This document shows positions 57,265 to 64,000 of a stretch of 64,000 nucleotides of DNA, one piece after another; position 1 is the first letter of the stretch, and each line of letters opens with the position of its first letter. The notes beneath the pieces are model-generated. The model was given only the letters and a program-made list of their open reading frames with translations. It searched no databases and was not told where the DNA came from. Both the position numbers and the translations under genes were made by a program. Origin of the DNA: Ga0077555 sp963761475 (GTDB lineage: Bacteria; Pseudomonadota; Alphaproteobacteria; Rhizobiales; Hyphomicrobiaceae); the NCBI GenBank assembly GCA_963761475.1, contig CAVXGT010000015.1, positions 186,001 to 250,000 of the forward strand, given 5' to 3'.

Positions 57265-57333
57265 CGAATTGTAACACGAGTTGATCGGTCTCGGTTTGCA
57301 GTCCGACCGATGGCCGATTGTGCTGGGCAGAAG

Positions 57334-57431
57334 CGTTCGTTAACATAACCCAACTCATCGTCAACGAACGTCATCTGCCGTGTGGCAGACAGTTGCATTG
57401 CACTCCCGTCAATTCCTGGTGCAATCGCAAC
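57334..57431. promoter_or_regulatory. Two inverted repeats in the leader of the UxaA-type operon
   Basis: CGTTCGTT (57334-57341) and AACGAACG (57363-57370) form the first inverted repeat, 21 bases apart. GTTGCATTGCAC (57392-57403) and GTGCAATCGCAAC (57419-57431) form the second; its arms pair for twelve positions with a single bulged C. The second ends 31 bases before the GTG start. Two distinct dyads in a 198-base leader suggest operator or RNA-level control. Confidence 0.5.
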
Positions 57432-57462
57432 GGTACAACAATAATTAGACGAGAGAGACAGC

Positions 57463-57759
57463 GTGTCGAAGTCGAATATCCCGCAGTTCCTGGTGCACAG
57501 TCCCAAGGACAACGTCGGAGTTGTGGTCGTCGAGGATCTCAAGGCCGGCACCGATATGCTCGGCGTGATCACCGAGGACAACACAACCATCCGGATCACC
57601 GCCAAGCACGACATTCCGATCGGCCACAAGGTGGCACTCGCCGACCTCACGGAAGGCGACACCGTGATCAAGTATGGCGAAGACGTCGGCCGCATGGTCG
57701 GGCCAGCCAAAAAGGGCGAGCACGTCCACATCCACAATCATCGTACGAAGCGCTGGTAA
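57463..57759 (+). CDS. UxaA-type dehydratase small subunit (SAF domain)
   Basis: A 98-residue SAF-domain protein matching the N-terminal part of altronate/galactarate dehydratases and the alpha subunit of sulfolactate sulfo-lyase. Features: FLVHSPKDNVGVVVVEDLKAGTDMLGV, then ITAKHDIPIGHKVALADLTEGDTVIKYGEDVGR. The large subunit starts 18 bases downstream. Two-gene splits of this enzyme are normal. The substrate is a sugar acid or sulfonate; which one cannot be told here. Start is GTG, with GAGAGAGAC upstream. The gene has an extensive regulatory leader with two inverted repeats. Confidence 0.9.
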   Translation: MSKSNIPQFLVHSPKDNVGVVVVEDLKAGTDMLGVITEDNTTIRITAKHDIPIGHKVALADLTEGDTVIKYGEDVGRMVGPAKKGEHVHIHNHRTKRW

Positions 57760-57777
57760 GGCGGGGATCCAAGAGTC

Positions 57778-58995
57778 ATGGCAACGAAACCCGCGGCAGC
57801 TAAAAAAGCTGCGAAATCAACACCAAAGAGCAACCTCAAGTTCTGGGGCTGGCGGCGCGAGAATGGTCGCGTCGGGGTGCGCAACCACGTCATCATCCTG
57901 CCGCTCGACGATCTGTCGAATGCAGCGTGCGAGGCTGTCGCCAACAACATCAAGGGCACGCTGGCGCTGCCGCACCACTACGGACGGCTGCAGTTCGGCG
58001 CCGACCTCGATCTGCATTTCCGCACGCTGATCGGTGCCGGTTCCAATCCCAACGTCGCCGCCGTGGTGGTGATCGGGATCGAGGACGGATGGACGGACCG
58101 CGTCGTCAAGGGCATCGCCAAAACCGGCAAGCCCGTGATCGGCTTCGGCATCGAAGGGCATGGCGACATCGCAACGATCGCCAAGGCATCCTACAAGGCC
58201 AAGGAGTTCCTGCAGTGGTCCTCCGAGCTGCCGCGCGAGGAATGCGACATCTCGGAGTTGTGGGTGTCGACCAAGTGCGGCGAGAGCGACACCACGACGG
58301 GCCTCGGCTCGTGCCCGACCGTCGGCAACATGTACGACAAGCTGATCCCGCAAGGCGTGACAGGCGTTTTCGGCGAGACGAGCGAGATCACGGGCGGCGA
58401 ACACATCGCGCGCGAGCGGGCGATCAACAAAGCCGTCGGGGACAAGTGGTTCAAGGTCTGGAAGGCCTATCAGGACGACGTGATCGAGGCCAACAAGGTC
58501 GACGATCTCTCCGAAAGCCAGCCGACCAAGGGCAACATCGCAGGCGGTCTCTCCTCGATCGAGGAGAAGGCGCTCGGCAACCTCGAGAAGATCGGGCGCA
58601 ACTGCCGCTACATCGACGTGCTGGAGCCCGCCGAGGCGCCTGCCAAAGGTCCCGGCCTCTACTACATGGATACGTCTTCGGCTGCTGCTGAATGCGTGAC
58701 GCTGATGGCGGCCGGCGGATGGGTGGTGCACACCTTCCCGACGGGGCAGGGCAACATCATCGGCAATCCGATCGTGCCGGTGATCAAGATTTCCGCGAAC
58801 CCCAAGACCTTGCGCACCATGCCGGAGCACATCGACGTCGATGTCACCGGCATCCTGCGGCGCGAGATGACACTCGACGATGCCGGCGATGTGCTGATCG
58901 ACATGATCGTGCGCACCGCCAACGGTCGTCTCACGGCGGCGGAGGCGTTGGGCCACCGCGAATTCGTGATGACGAAGCTCTACCGCAGCGCGTGA
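57778..58995 (+). CDS. UxaA-type dehydratase / sulfo-lyase large subunit
   Basis: A 405-residue protein of the UxaA large-chain family: FWGWRRENGRVGVRNHVIILPLDDLSNAACEAVA at the start (after about 20 Lys/Ala-rich residues). It also has ALPHHYGRLQFG, IGFGIEGHGDI, STKCGESDTTTGLGSCPTVGN (metal Cys and active-site loop), VFGETSEITGGEHI, and MAAGGWVVHTFPTGQGNIIGNPIVPVIKI (C-terminal). It dehydrates sugar acids such as altronate or galactarate, or, as SuyB, splits sulfolactate to pyruvate and sulfite. The partner small subunit is 18 bases upstream. The Fe-dependent family usually needs the Cys in STKCG. Confidence 0.9.
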   Translation: MATKPAAAKKAAKSTPKSNLKFWGWRRENGRVGVRNHVIILPLDDLSNAACEAVANNIKGTLALPHHYGRLQFGADLDLHFRTLIGAGSNPNVAAVVVIGIEDGWTDRVVKGIAKTGKPVIGFGIEGHGDIATIAKASYKAKEFLQWSSELPREECDISELWVSTKCGESDTTTGLGSCPTVGNMYDKLIPQGVTGVFGETSEITGGEHIARERAINKAVGDKWFKVWKAYQDDVIEANKVDDLSESQPTKGNIAGGLSSIEEKALGNLEKIGRNCRYIDVLEPAEAPAKGPGLYYMDTSSAAAECVTLMAAGGWVVHTFPTGQGNIIGNPIVPVIKISANPKTLRTMPEHIDVDVTGILRREMTLDDAGDVLIDMIVRTANGRLTAAEALGHREFVMTKLYRSA

Positions 58996-59129
58996 GTGCT
59001 TCACGGCGCCCCACGCGCGCGAAGGACCGGGGTCTTGCCAGCTCAACTCGGGGGACGAGGGAGTGGCTGGCAAGGCTCCGGTTTAACTGTTTTTGGTGGT
59101 GGATTCTTGGTGCCGCGTTGCGACTCCGT

Positions 59130-59180
59130 GTTTTTCGTGGCGCGTTGCGACTCCCCCTGCGGGGAGCCGGCCGCAACGCG
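59130..59180. repeat. REP-like hairpin repeat, copy 2, with a partial tandem unit
   Basis: Nearly identical to 20207-20256. CGCGTTGCG (59141-59149) pairs with CGCAACGCG (59172-59180), and inside it CTCCCC pairs with GGGGAG. A partial direct repeat of CGCGTTGCGACTCCGTG... begins about 27 bases earlier, at 59114, and another GGGGAGCCGG lies at 59191. It sits between the UxaA-type and tartrate dehydratase-like genes. Confidence 0.6.
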
Positions 59181-59283
59181 CGGTAGGGTCGGGGAGCCGG
59201 CCTGAAGGCGCGTGGATGCGGTAGCCTCAGAGACTATGTGTCTGCGTCCCGCCTGCCGCGTGGACAACCGAAGGGACGACCCC

Positions 59284-60457
59284 ATGAAGATCAAGAGCAT
59301 TCGTGACGCGGTGGCGCCGATACCGTCGCCGATGCGCAATGCGGCCATCTCGTTCGACAAGATGACCATCTCGGTGGTGGCGGTGGAGACGGACGTGACG
59401 CGCGGCGGTAAGCCGGTGGTCGGCTACGGCTTCTGCTCGAACGGGCGGTATGCGCAATCGGGCATCATTCGCGAGCGCTTGGCGCCGCGCATTCTCGATG
59501 CCGAACCGAAAACGCTGGTGGACAAGACGGCCGGCAATCTGAGCCCTGAGGCCGTGTGGGCAGCCATGATGTCGAACGAGAAGCCGGGCGGGCACGGCGA
59601 TCGTGCCGTCGCGGCCGGCGCGATCGACATGGCGGTGTGGGATGCGGTGTCGAAGATTGCGGAAAAGCCGCTTTGGAAGCTGCTTTCAGAGCGCTTCAAC
59701 GGCGGGCAATTCGATGAGACGGTGCTGGTCTACTCGGGCGGCGGCTACTACTACCCCGGCAAAGAGAAACAGGGGCTGCAGGACGAGATGAAGGCCTGCC
59801 GCGATGCGGGCTACCGGCTGCTCAAGATGAAGATCGGCGGTGCGCCGCTCGCCGAGGACATGAAGCGCATCGAATGGGCGCTGGAGATCGCGGGCGGCGG
59901 GCAAAACCTGGCCGTGGACGCCAACGGCCGGTTGTCGCTTGCTGATGCGCTCGCTTATGCCAAGGCGATGGAGCCCTATGGGCTTTGCTGGTTCGAGGAG
60001 CCGCTCGATCCGCTCGACTATCTCGGACATGCGGTGCTGGCCGAGGACTGCGCCATGCCGCTGGCGACCGGGGAGAACCTGTTCAGTTGCCAAGATTTCA
60101 AGAACCTGTTCCGGCATGGCGGGCTGCGTTCACACCTCGACTGGCCGCAGCCCGATCCGTCTCTCGCCTACGGGCTCACCGAGACGTTGCGCATCCTGGA
60201 TCTCAGCGCAGCAATGGGTTGGGCACGGCGGCGGTTCGTGCCGCATGGCGGGCATCAGCTTGGGCCTCAATATGGCGGCCGGCCTGCAGCTCGGCGGCAC
60301 GGAAAGCTATCCGGGCGTGTTCCAGCCCTACGGCGGATTTGCCGATTCCATCCCGATCATTGATGGCTACACACGTCCGCACGAGACGCCGGGGATCGGC
60401 ATGGAACTGCGCGCAAAGCTCTACGCGGACATGACGAAGCGGCTCGAGACGGCCTGA
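59284..60457 (+). pseudogene. tarD: D-tartrate dehydratase-like enolase-superfamily enzyme, frameshifted near 60262
   Basis: An enolase-superfamily dehydratase of the TarD type, which turns D-tartrate into oxaloacetate. The chain shows the KxK lysines at 181-183 (LLKMKIGG), metal ligands Asp212 (VDANGR), Glu238 (WFEEPLD) and Glu264 (ATGENLF), and the catalytic His near 321 (VPHGGHQ), matching the Bradyrhizobium enzyme as I recall it. One extra G near 60262 breaks the frame. The right one gives LGLNMAAGLQLGGTESYPGVFQPYGGFADSIPI and ends at 60457. The repaired protein is about 390 residues. A large hairpin follows the stop codon. Confidence 0.85.
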
Positions 60458-61167
60458 GGCCAGTGTTCCGGCTCTGACATTTGCTCTGAGAAGTGCAGCG
60501 GGATGCAAATGTCGGAGCTACGAGGAACACGAGCAAGCAGATGTTTTTGGTGCAGCTTCTGCATCCGACGTTTGATCACGAGCCCACCGGCAAATGGGTC
60601 CAGACGTCAGAGCGCTGCACCGGCACCCGCGGTCGCCCCCGCGAAAGGGGTCGGCGCCCTTCGCCCCGCCCGGGCGGACACCGGCCGGATCCAACGCTTT
60701 TGGATGAGTTATCCCCGGGAGGATGCGGGCGCCGTAGTATGACGGCCGTCTGCCTCAGGCCGGGGCCCTTAGCTCGAGCTGGGATCTCAAGGCGAGGCGG
60801 ACGCGCGTCGGACAGGTGTGGCGATACTCAGCCATCGCCCGTCGAGGATGCCCCCGTGTGCAGTCGCGAGTGGCCACCGGGATCTGTAACGGCTGGCGTT
60901 CAATCAGGATGCGCGCCAGCCCGCAGCCTCGGCCGTCCGGAAAGGGGGACCACCCCCGTCACGCGCAGCGGAGCGGCCTGGCCGCATCCGAATCCAAAGA
61001 CGAAAAGCGAGGCCATGCTGCTCCGCGCTCCGGCACTTTCTCACCCACGCTGCTGGCTGCAGGCGTGGTTGGCGGCATTGGCGGGCATCATCTGTTTCAC
61101 CAATTGCGCGGCCAGCCCGCACCAGCCTACGATAGGTGCAACAACGGAAAACAGGAGGAAGAGTGCC
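60458..61167. other. 710-base region without a recognisable gene; hairpin at its left end
   Basis: Open frames in this stretch are arginine/proline-rich and lack ribosome binding sites. An in-frame extension upstream of the 61168 gene (from about 61015, MLLRAPALSHPRCWLQAWLAALAG) has a hydrophobic segment that could mimic a signal peptide, but AGGAGG directly before ATG 61168 argues for the shorter start. The first 70 bases hold the large inverted repeat described separately. Confidence 0.35.
60463..60530. repeat. 68-base imperfect palindrome downstream of tarD
   Basis: GTGTTCC (60463-60469) pairs with GGAACAC (60524-60530), GGCTCT (60470-60475) with GGAGCT (60514-60519, two wobbles), and GACATTTGC (60476-60484) with GCAAATGTC (60505-60513). 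The loop is 20 bases and a 4-base bulge ACGA lies on the right arm, so about 22 pairs in all. TTTTT follows at 60543. It starts six bases after the tarD stop. Confidence 0.55.
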
Positions 61168-62218
61168 ATGGCAGGTGAGAGCTATATCTTCGCCGGCATT
61201 GCAGGTTACGTCGGCCGGCCTGACGAGCAGGGCAAATTCGGCGTCTTTCGGCGGCCGACCAAAGGCGGCGAGTGGCAGCAGGTGCTGAGCGAGGCCGAGA
61301 CGCACACCATCATGGTGCACCCGACCAACCCGGATACAGTGCTCGCCGGCACGGTGGACGGCGTATGGATCTCGACCGATCACGGCGCCAGTTTCAAGCG
61401 CGCCCAGTTTCCCGACAAGATCCAGATCTGGTCGTTCCTGGTCGATCGGCGCGACGCCCGCCGGATCATCGCCGGCGCGTCGCCGGTGAATTTCTACGAG
61501 AGCCGCGACATGGGCAAATCGTGGCAGGCGCTGCCTGACAGCGGCATCAAGGAGCGCGAGAAATGCGCCTTCAGCCATCGTGCCATGCGCATGGTACAGC
61601 ACCCGACCAAGCCGGATGAGATCTATGCCGCGCTGGAGGTCAACGGCGTGGTGCATTCCAAAGACTTCGGACGGACGTGGACCGATTGCAGCGAGCACCT
61701 GATCGAACTCGCCAAGCTGCCGCATCTGAAGAGCCAGCATCCTGACCAAGAACGATGCCGAGGGCATGCTCGACGGTCACGCCGTGACCATGAGCGCTGC
61801 CGATCCCGACGCCGTGGTGCTGGCCTGCCGGATGGGGCTCTTCCGTTCGACCGACCAGGGCCGGAGCTGGCAGGACATGGAGATGAAGAAGTTCTCGCCT
61901 GTGACGTACGGGCGCGATGTAAAAGTGTCGCCGCAGGATCCAAACACCGTCTACTGCGCGCTTTCGGTGGCGGCGGCCAGCCACGACGGCGCGGTGCTGA
62001 AATCAACCGATGCCGGCAAGACGTGGAAGCGTTTCGACAAGGTACAGGTGCACGGCACGGTGATGTCGATCGGCCTCAACGACAAGAACCCGAACGAGGT
62101 CTATGTCGGCGCGCGCTACAAGGGTGAGGTGTTTGGGACGCAGGACGGCGGGGAAAGCTGGCAGGCGATGCATATTCCCGGTCCCTTGAAGGACATCTAT
62201 TGCATCACCAGCGGATAA
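61168..62218 (+). pseudogene. BNR/sortilin-like repeat glycosidase-type protein, frameshifted near 61734
   Basis: A beta-propeller of BNR/VPS10 repeats with repeated SxDxGxxW-type boxes: STDHGASFKRAQ, SRDMGKSWQALP, SKDFGRTWTDC, STDQGRSWQDM, STDAGKTWKRF and TQDGGESWQAM. Relatives are secreted sialidase-like or exo-alginase-type proteins of unproven activity; no signal peptide is seen with the chosen ATG 61168 (AGGAGG upstream). The frame is lost near 61734 and continues one base away as SSILTKNDAEGMLDGHAVTMS, ending at 62218. Repaired, the protein is about 349 residues. Confidence 0.75.
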
Positions 62219-62249
62219 AACTTGCCGCGCAGCTCAGGGCGAAAAAGCA

Positions 62250-62277
62250 AACCGGCCGCTCGATCGAGCGGCCGGTT
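62250..62277 (-). terminator. Perfect 28-base palindrome, terminator of the 62303 gene
   Basis: The palindrome (AACCGGCCGCTCG plus its mirror) spans 62250-62277. Read on the minus strand it is followed by TTTGCTTTTTCG, an intrinsic-terminator-like tail. It lies between the convergent BNR and 62303 genes; on the plus strand no T run follows, so it terminates mainly the minus-strand gene. Confidence 0.6.
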
Positions 62278-62302
62278 GCCAAACGAACGGCTCTGCTTGG
62301 GG

Positions 62303-62677
62303 TCAGTGCCGCTCGATGTAGCGGCGCTTCGGCGGCGCGTAGTGCTCGCGGCGCGGCTGCACGTAGTGACGCTGCACGGGCGCGCGGTAGACCTTGCGAG
62401 GACCGTGGCTCCAGCCGTTCCAGCCGGCAGGTCCACCCCAGCCATAGCCCTTGCGATGGTGATAGCCGCAGCGATACCAGCCGGGACCATGCCAACCATC
62501 CACATAGAAGCAATGGCGCTGCTTCTGTGGTAGTAATACTGAACGGTTCTCGACGGGTAGCTGCTGGTGGGCAGCCGGCACGTTCTGGGCAGGCGCTAGA
62601 GGGGCAGCAGTGGCGCCAGTGGCCAAGAGTGCGGCGCCGACGATCGTCAACATTGCTGCCGAGACCTTGAAGGACAT
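62303..62677 (-). CDS. Small secreted His/Trp/Tyr-rich hypothetical protein, 124 aa
   Basis: ATG 62677 is chosen because GGAGAAA lies just upstream and a clear signal peptide follows (SFKVSAAMLTIVGAALLATGATAAP). The mature part is small and rich in His, Arg, Gly, Trp, Tyr and Pro: HCFYVDGWHGPGWYRCGYHHRKGYG and WGGPAGWNGWSHGPRK. It resembles small periplasmic proteins of Hyphomicrobiales annotated as hypothetical; two Cys might form a disulfide. No function is known. It ends at a strong terminator. Confidence 0.7.
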   Translation of the reverse strand: MSFKVSAAMLTIVGAALLATGATAAPLAPAQNVPAAHQQLPVENRSVLLPQKQRHCFYVDGWHGPGWYRCGYHHRKGYGWGGPAGWNGWSHGPRKVYRAPVQRHYVQPRREHYAPPKRRYIERH

Positions 62678-62848
62678 GCGATTTCTCCATGTGGCATGTA
62701 GCCGGGTCGGAACTGCTGTCCACGCAGACTCAAGTTCCGCTGGCATACAGTGGCGAGCATGGCGCTTGCGACGATGAACGAGAGATGAACGTTTCATCGG
62801 GTCCGCATCACCGCCCATCCGAAGACGCAGAGCAGAGTACAGACGACC

Positions 62849-63755
62849 ATGCCTGAGTTGCCTGAAGTCGAGACCGTGCGCCGTGGCCTCGAGCCGGTGC
62901 TAGCCGGCGCGACTATCGCGCGGGTCGTGCAGCGGCGACCGGACTTGCGGTTTCCACTGCCCGAGCGCTTCGTCGAGCGGCTGCAGGGCCGGCGTATCGA
63001 AACCCTGACCCGGAGGGCGAAATACATCCTTGGCGCGCTCGATTTAGGCGAAGTGCTGGCGATCCATCTCGGCATGACCGGACGCTTCACGATCGCGGTT
63101 CCGGGTGGCGCCAACGGCCGTCAACTCGGCGAATTCGCACACGAGGCGGGCACCGACAGCGTGCACGACCATGTGGTGATCGAGACGCAAGGCGGGCGCG
63201 AGCGTGACGTACAACGACGCGCGCCGATTCGGATACATGAGCCTCGTCCCCGCGGCCGAAATGGCAACTCATCCGCATTTCCGCAGTCTCGGCATCGAGC
63301 CGCTCGGACCGGAGCTGACGCCGGCGTTCCTGGCGCACCGGGCGAAGGGCCGAAAGGCGGATCTGAAGGCCTTTTTGATGGACCAACGAATCATCGCCGG
63401 GCTTGGCAACATCTACGTTTGCGAGGCGCTGCACCGGGCGGGCCTCAACCCCAAACGTCCGGCTTCGGTGCTCGCCAGTCGCAGTCCCAAGGCTGCAGCC
63501 AAGATGACGTTGCTGGTGGACGCCATACGGCAGGTTCTGGACGAGGCGATTGCGGCCGGCGGTTCGACGCTGCGCGATTATCGCCACACCGACGGCTCGC
63601 TCGGATATTTCCAGCACGCATTTGCCGTTTATGGCCGGGAAGGCGAGACGTGCCGGCGGGAGGGATGCGGCGGCATCGTGCGGCGCAGCGTGCAGGCGGG
63701 GCGCTCGACGTTCCACTGCTACGAACTGCCAGAAGATAGACCGAGGACGAGACAG
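62849..63755 (+). pseudogene. mutM: Formamidopyrimidine-DNA glycosylase (Fpg/MutM), frameshifted twice
   Basis: Fpg removes 8-oxoguanine and cleaves the DNA strand. The start MPELPEVETVRRGLEP with the catalytic Pro and Glu, and HLGMTGRF, are unmistakable. Near 63195 an extra G ends the frame at ETQGG. The right frame continues as ASVTYNDARRFGYMSLVPAAEM, then KAFLMDQRIIAGLGNIYVCEALHRAGLNP, LRDYRHTDGSLGYFQHAF and the zinc-finger start CRREGCGG. A second shift near 63720 (an extra T) is needed to read TNCQK and complete the CxxC pair; after that the stop is not clear, so the 3' end is approximate. If real, the DNA glycosylase would be inactive. Confidence 0.8.
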
Positions 63756-63768
63756 CAGGAGAACGACC

Positions 63769-64000
63769 ATGACCGGCAAGACCGTGCTGGTGGCAGGTGC
63801 GACCGGCCTCGTCGGCCACGCTGCGATGCAGCACTTCTCGGGCGAGCTCGGTACCGAGGTTATTGCGGTGTCGCGGCGCCGACCGGACGAGTTGTTCGGC
63901 GCCCGCCATGTGAGCGTCGATCTGACCGATCGGGCACGCTCGGCCGAAGTGTTCGGCGCGATGGGCGCCGTGACCCACGTCGTCTACGCCGCGCTCTACG
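63769..64000 (+). CDS. NAD-dependent epimerase/dehydratase-like SDR, N-terminal part (runs off the right edge)
   Basis: The start of an extended short-chain dehydrogenase. ATG 63769 with AGGAGAA upstream begins MTGKTVLVAGATGLVGHAAMQHF, with the GxxGxxG nucleotide-binding motif. The chain continues ELGTEVIAVSRRRPDELFGARHVSVDLTDRA and ends in the window at THVVYAALY. The two adjacent arginines after the second beta-strand may favour NADP. It follows mutM. The rest of the gene and its substrate lie outside. Confidence 0.85.
   Translation, partial: MTGKTVLVAGATGLVGHAAMQHFSGELGTEVIAVSRRRPDELFGARHVSVDLTDRARSAEVFGAMGAVTHVVYAALY

Noticed and set aside
60816..61178. Possible leader peptide or gene upstream of the BNR protein
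   Set aside because: No good ribosome binding site and no family-like sequence; AGGAGG directly before ATG 61168 explains translation start.
22135..63755. Other interrupted genes considered as selenoproteins
   Set aside because: Each break needs a frame change, not a read-through of UGA in the same frame, and no hairpin follows the stops; only the gene at 19584 continues in the same frame.

Overview
The window is high-GC bacterial chromosome. Its housekeeping genes (uvrC start, purB, ispA, a split mutM, a class A penicillin-binding protein) and small families such as YcgN-like, DUF1491, the twin-arginine repeat protein TIGR03808 and a DUF1214/DUF1254 pair point to an alphaproteobacterium of the order Hyphomicrobiales (Rhizobiales). 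The genus cannot be told from the sequence alone.

Layout. 1-14.9 kb is mostly core and hypothetical genes: uvrC 5' end, purB, a glutathione transferase, a membrane sulfatase-fold phosphotransferase, an SLC13/RCK permease, a zinc alcohol dehydrogenase, an L,D-transpeptidase and ispA. 15.8-20.1 kb is a coxS-coxL-coxM operon (form II, AYRGAGR motif) followed by a gene with an in-frame UGA. That UGA sits in a UGSC motif and is followed by a bacterial SECIS-like hairpin, so it appears to encode a UGSC-family selenoprotein. 20.3-39.4 kb is an accessory catabolic region: amidohydrolase plus Rieske protein, CoA-transferase plus TauE-type permease, D-2-hydroxyacid dehydrogenase plus DUF35 plus thiolase-like protein plus phosphoesterase, then a minus-strand operon with a tandem-fused CoA-transferase, a 2-methylfumaryl-CoA isomerase-like (Mct) protein, a luciferase-like oxidoreductase and a hydrolase. 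A haloacid dehalogenase, a cyclase-family hydrolase, an amidase and a further CoA-transferase complete it. 39.6-47.4 kb returns to cell-surface and conserved small genes, including an RTX-repeat protein and the penicillin-binding protein. 47.6-62.2 kb is a second catabolic block. It holds an IclR regulator with a divergent acyl-CoA synthetase, MaoC-like dehydratase, CoA-transferase, FAD oxidoreductase and SMP-30 lactonase, then a UxaA-type two-gene dehydratase, a D-tartrate dehydratase-like gene and a BNR-repeat protein. The right end has mutM and the start of an NAD-dependent epimerase.

How the genes may work together (inference). Sugar-acid or hydroxy-acid dehydratases (UxaA, TarD), a lactonase, six CaiB/BaiF modules, an acyl-CoA synthetase, a hydratase and thiolase-like proteins suggest uptake and CoA-thioester-based breakdown of small carboxylic or hydroxy acids. 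No transport system specific to such acids is evident.

Caution on quality. At least ten genes, including mutM and the L,D-transpeptidase, are broken by single-base shifts that restore a family-like reading frame, mostly at GC-rich sites. This looks more like uncorrected sequencing indels than decay, so those genes are listed as pseudogenes with the shift positions given.
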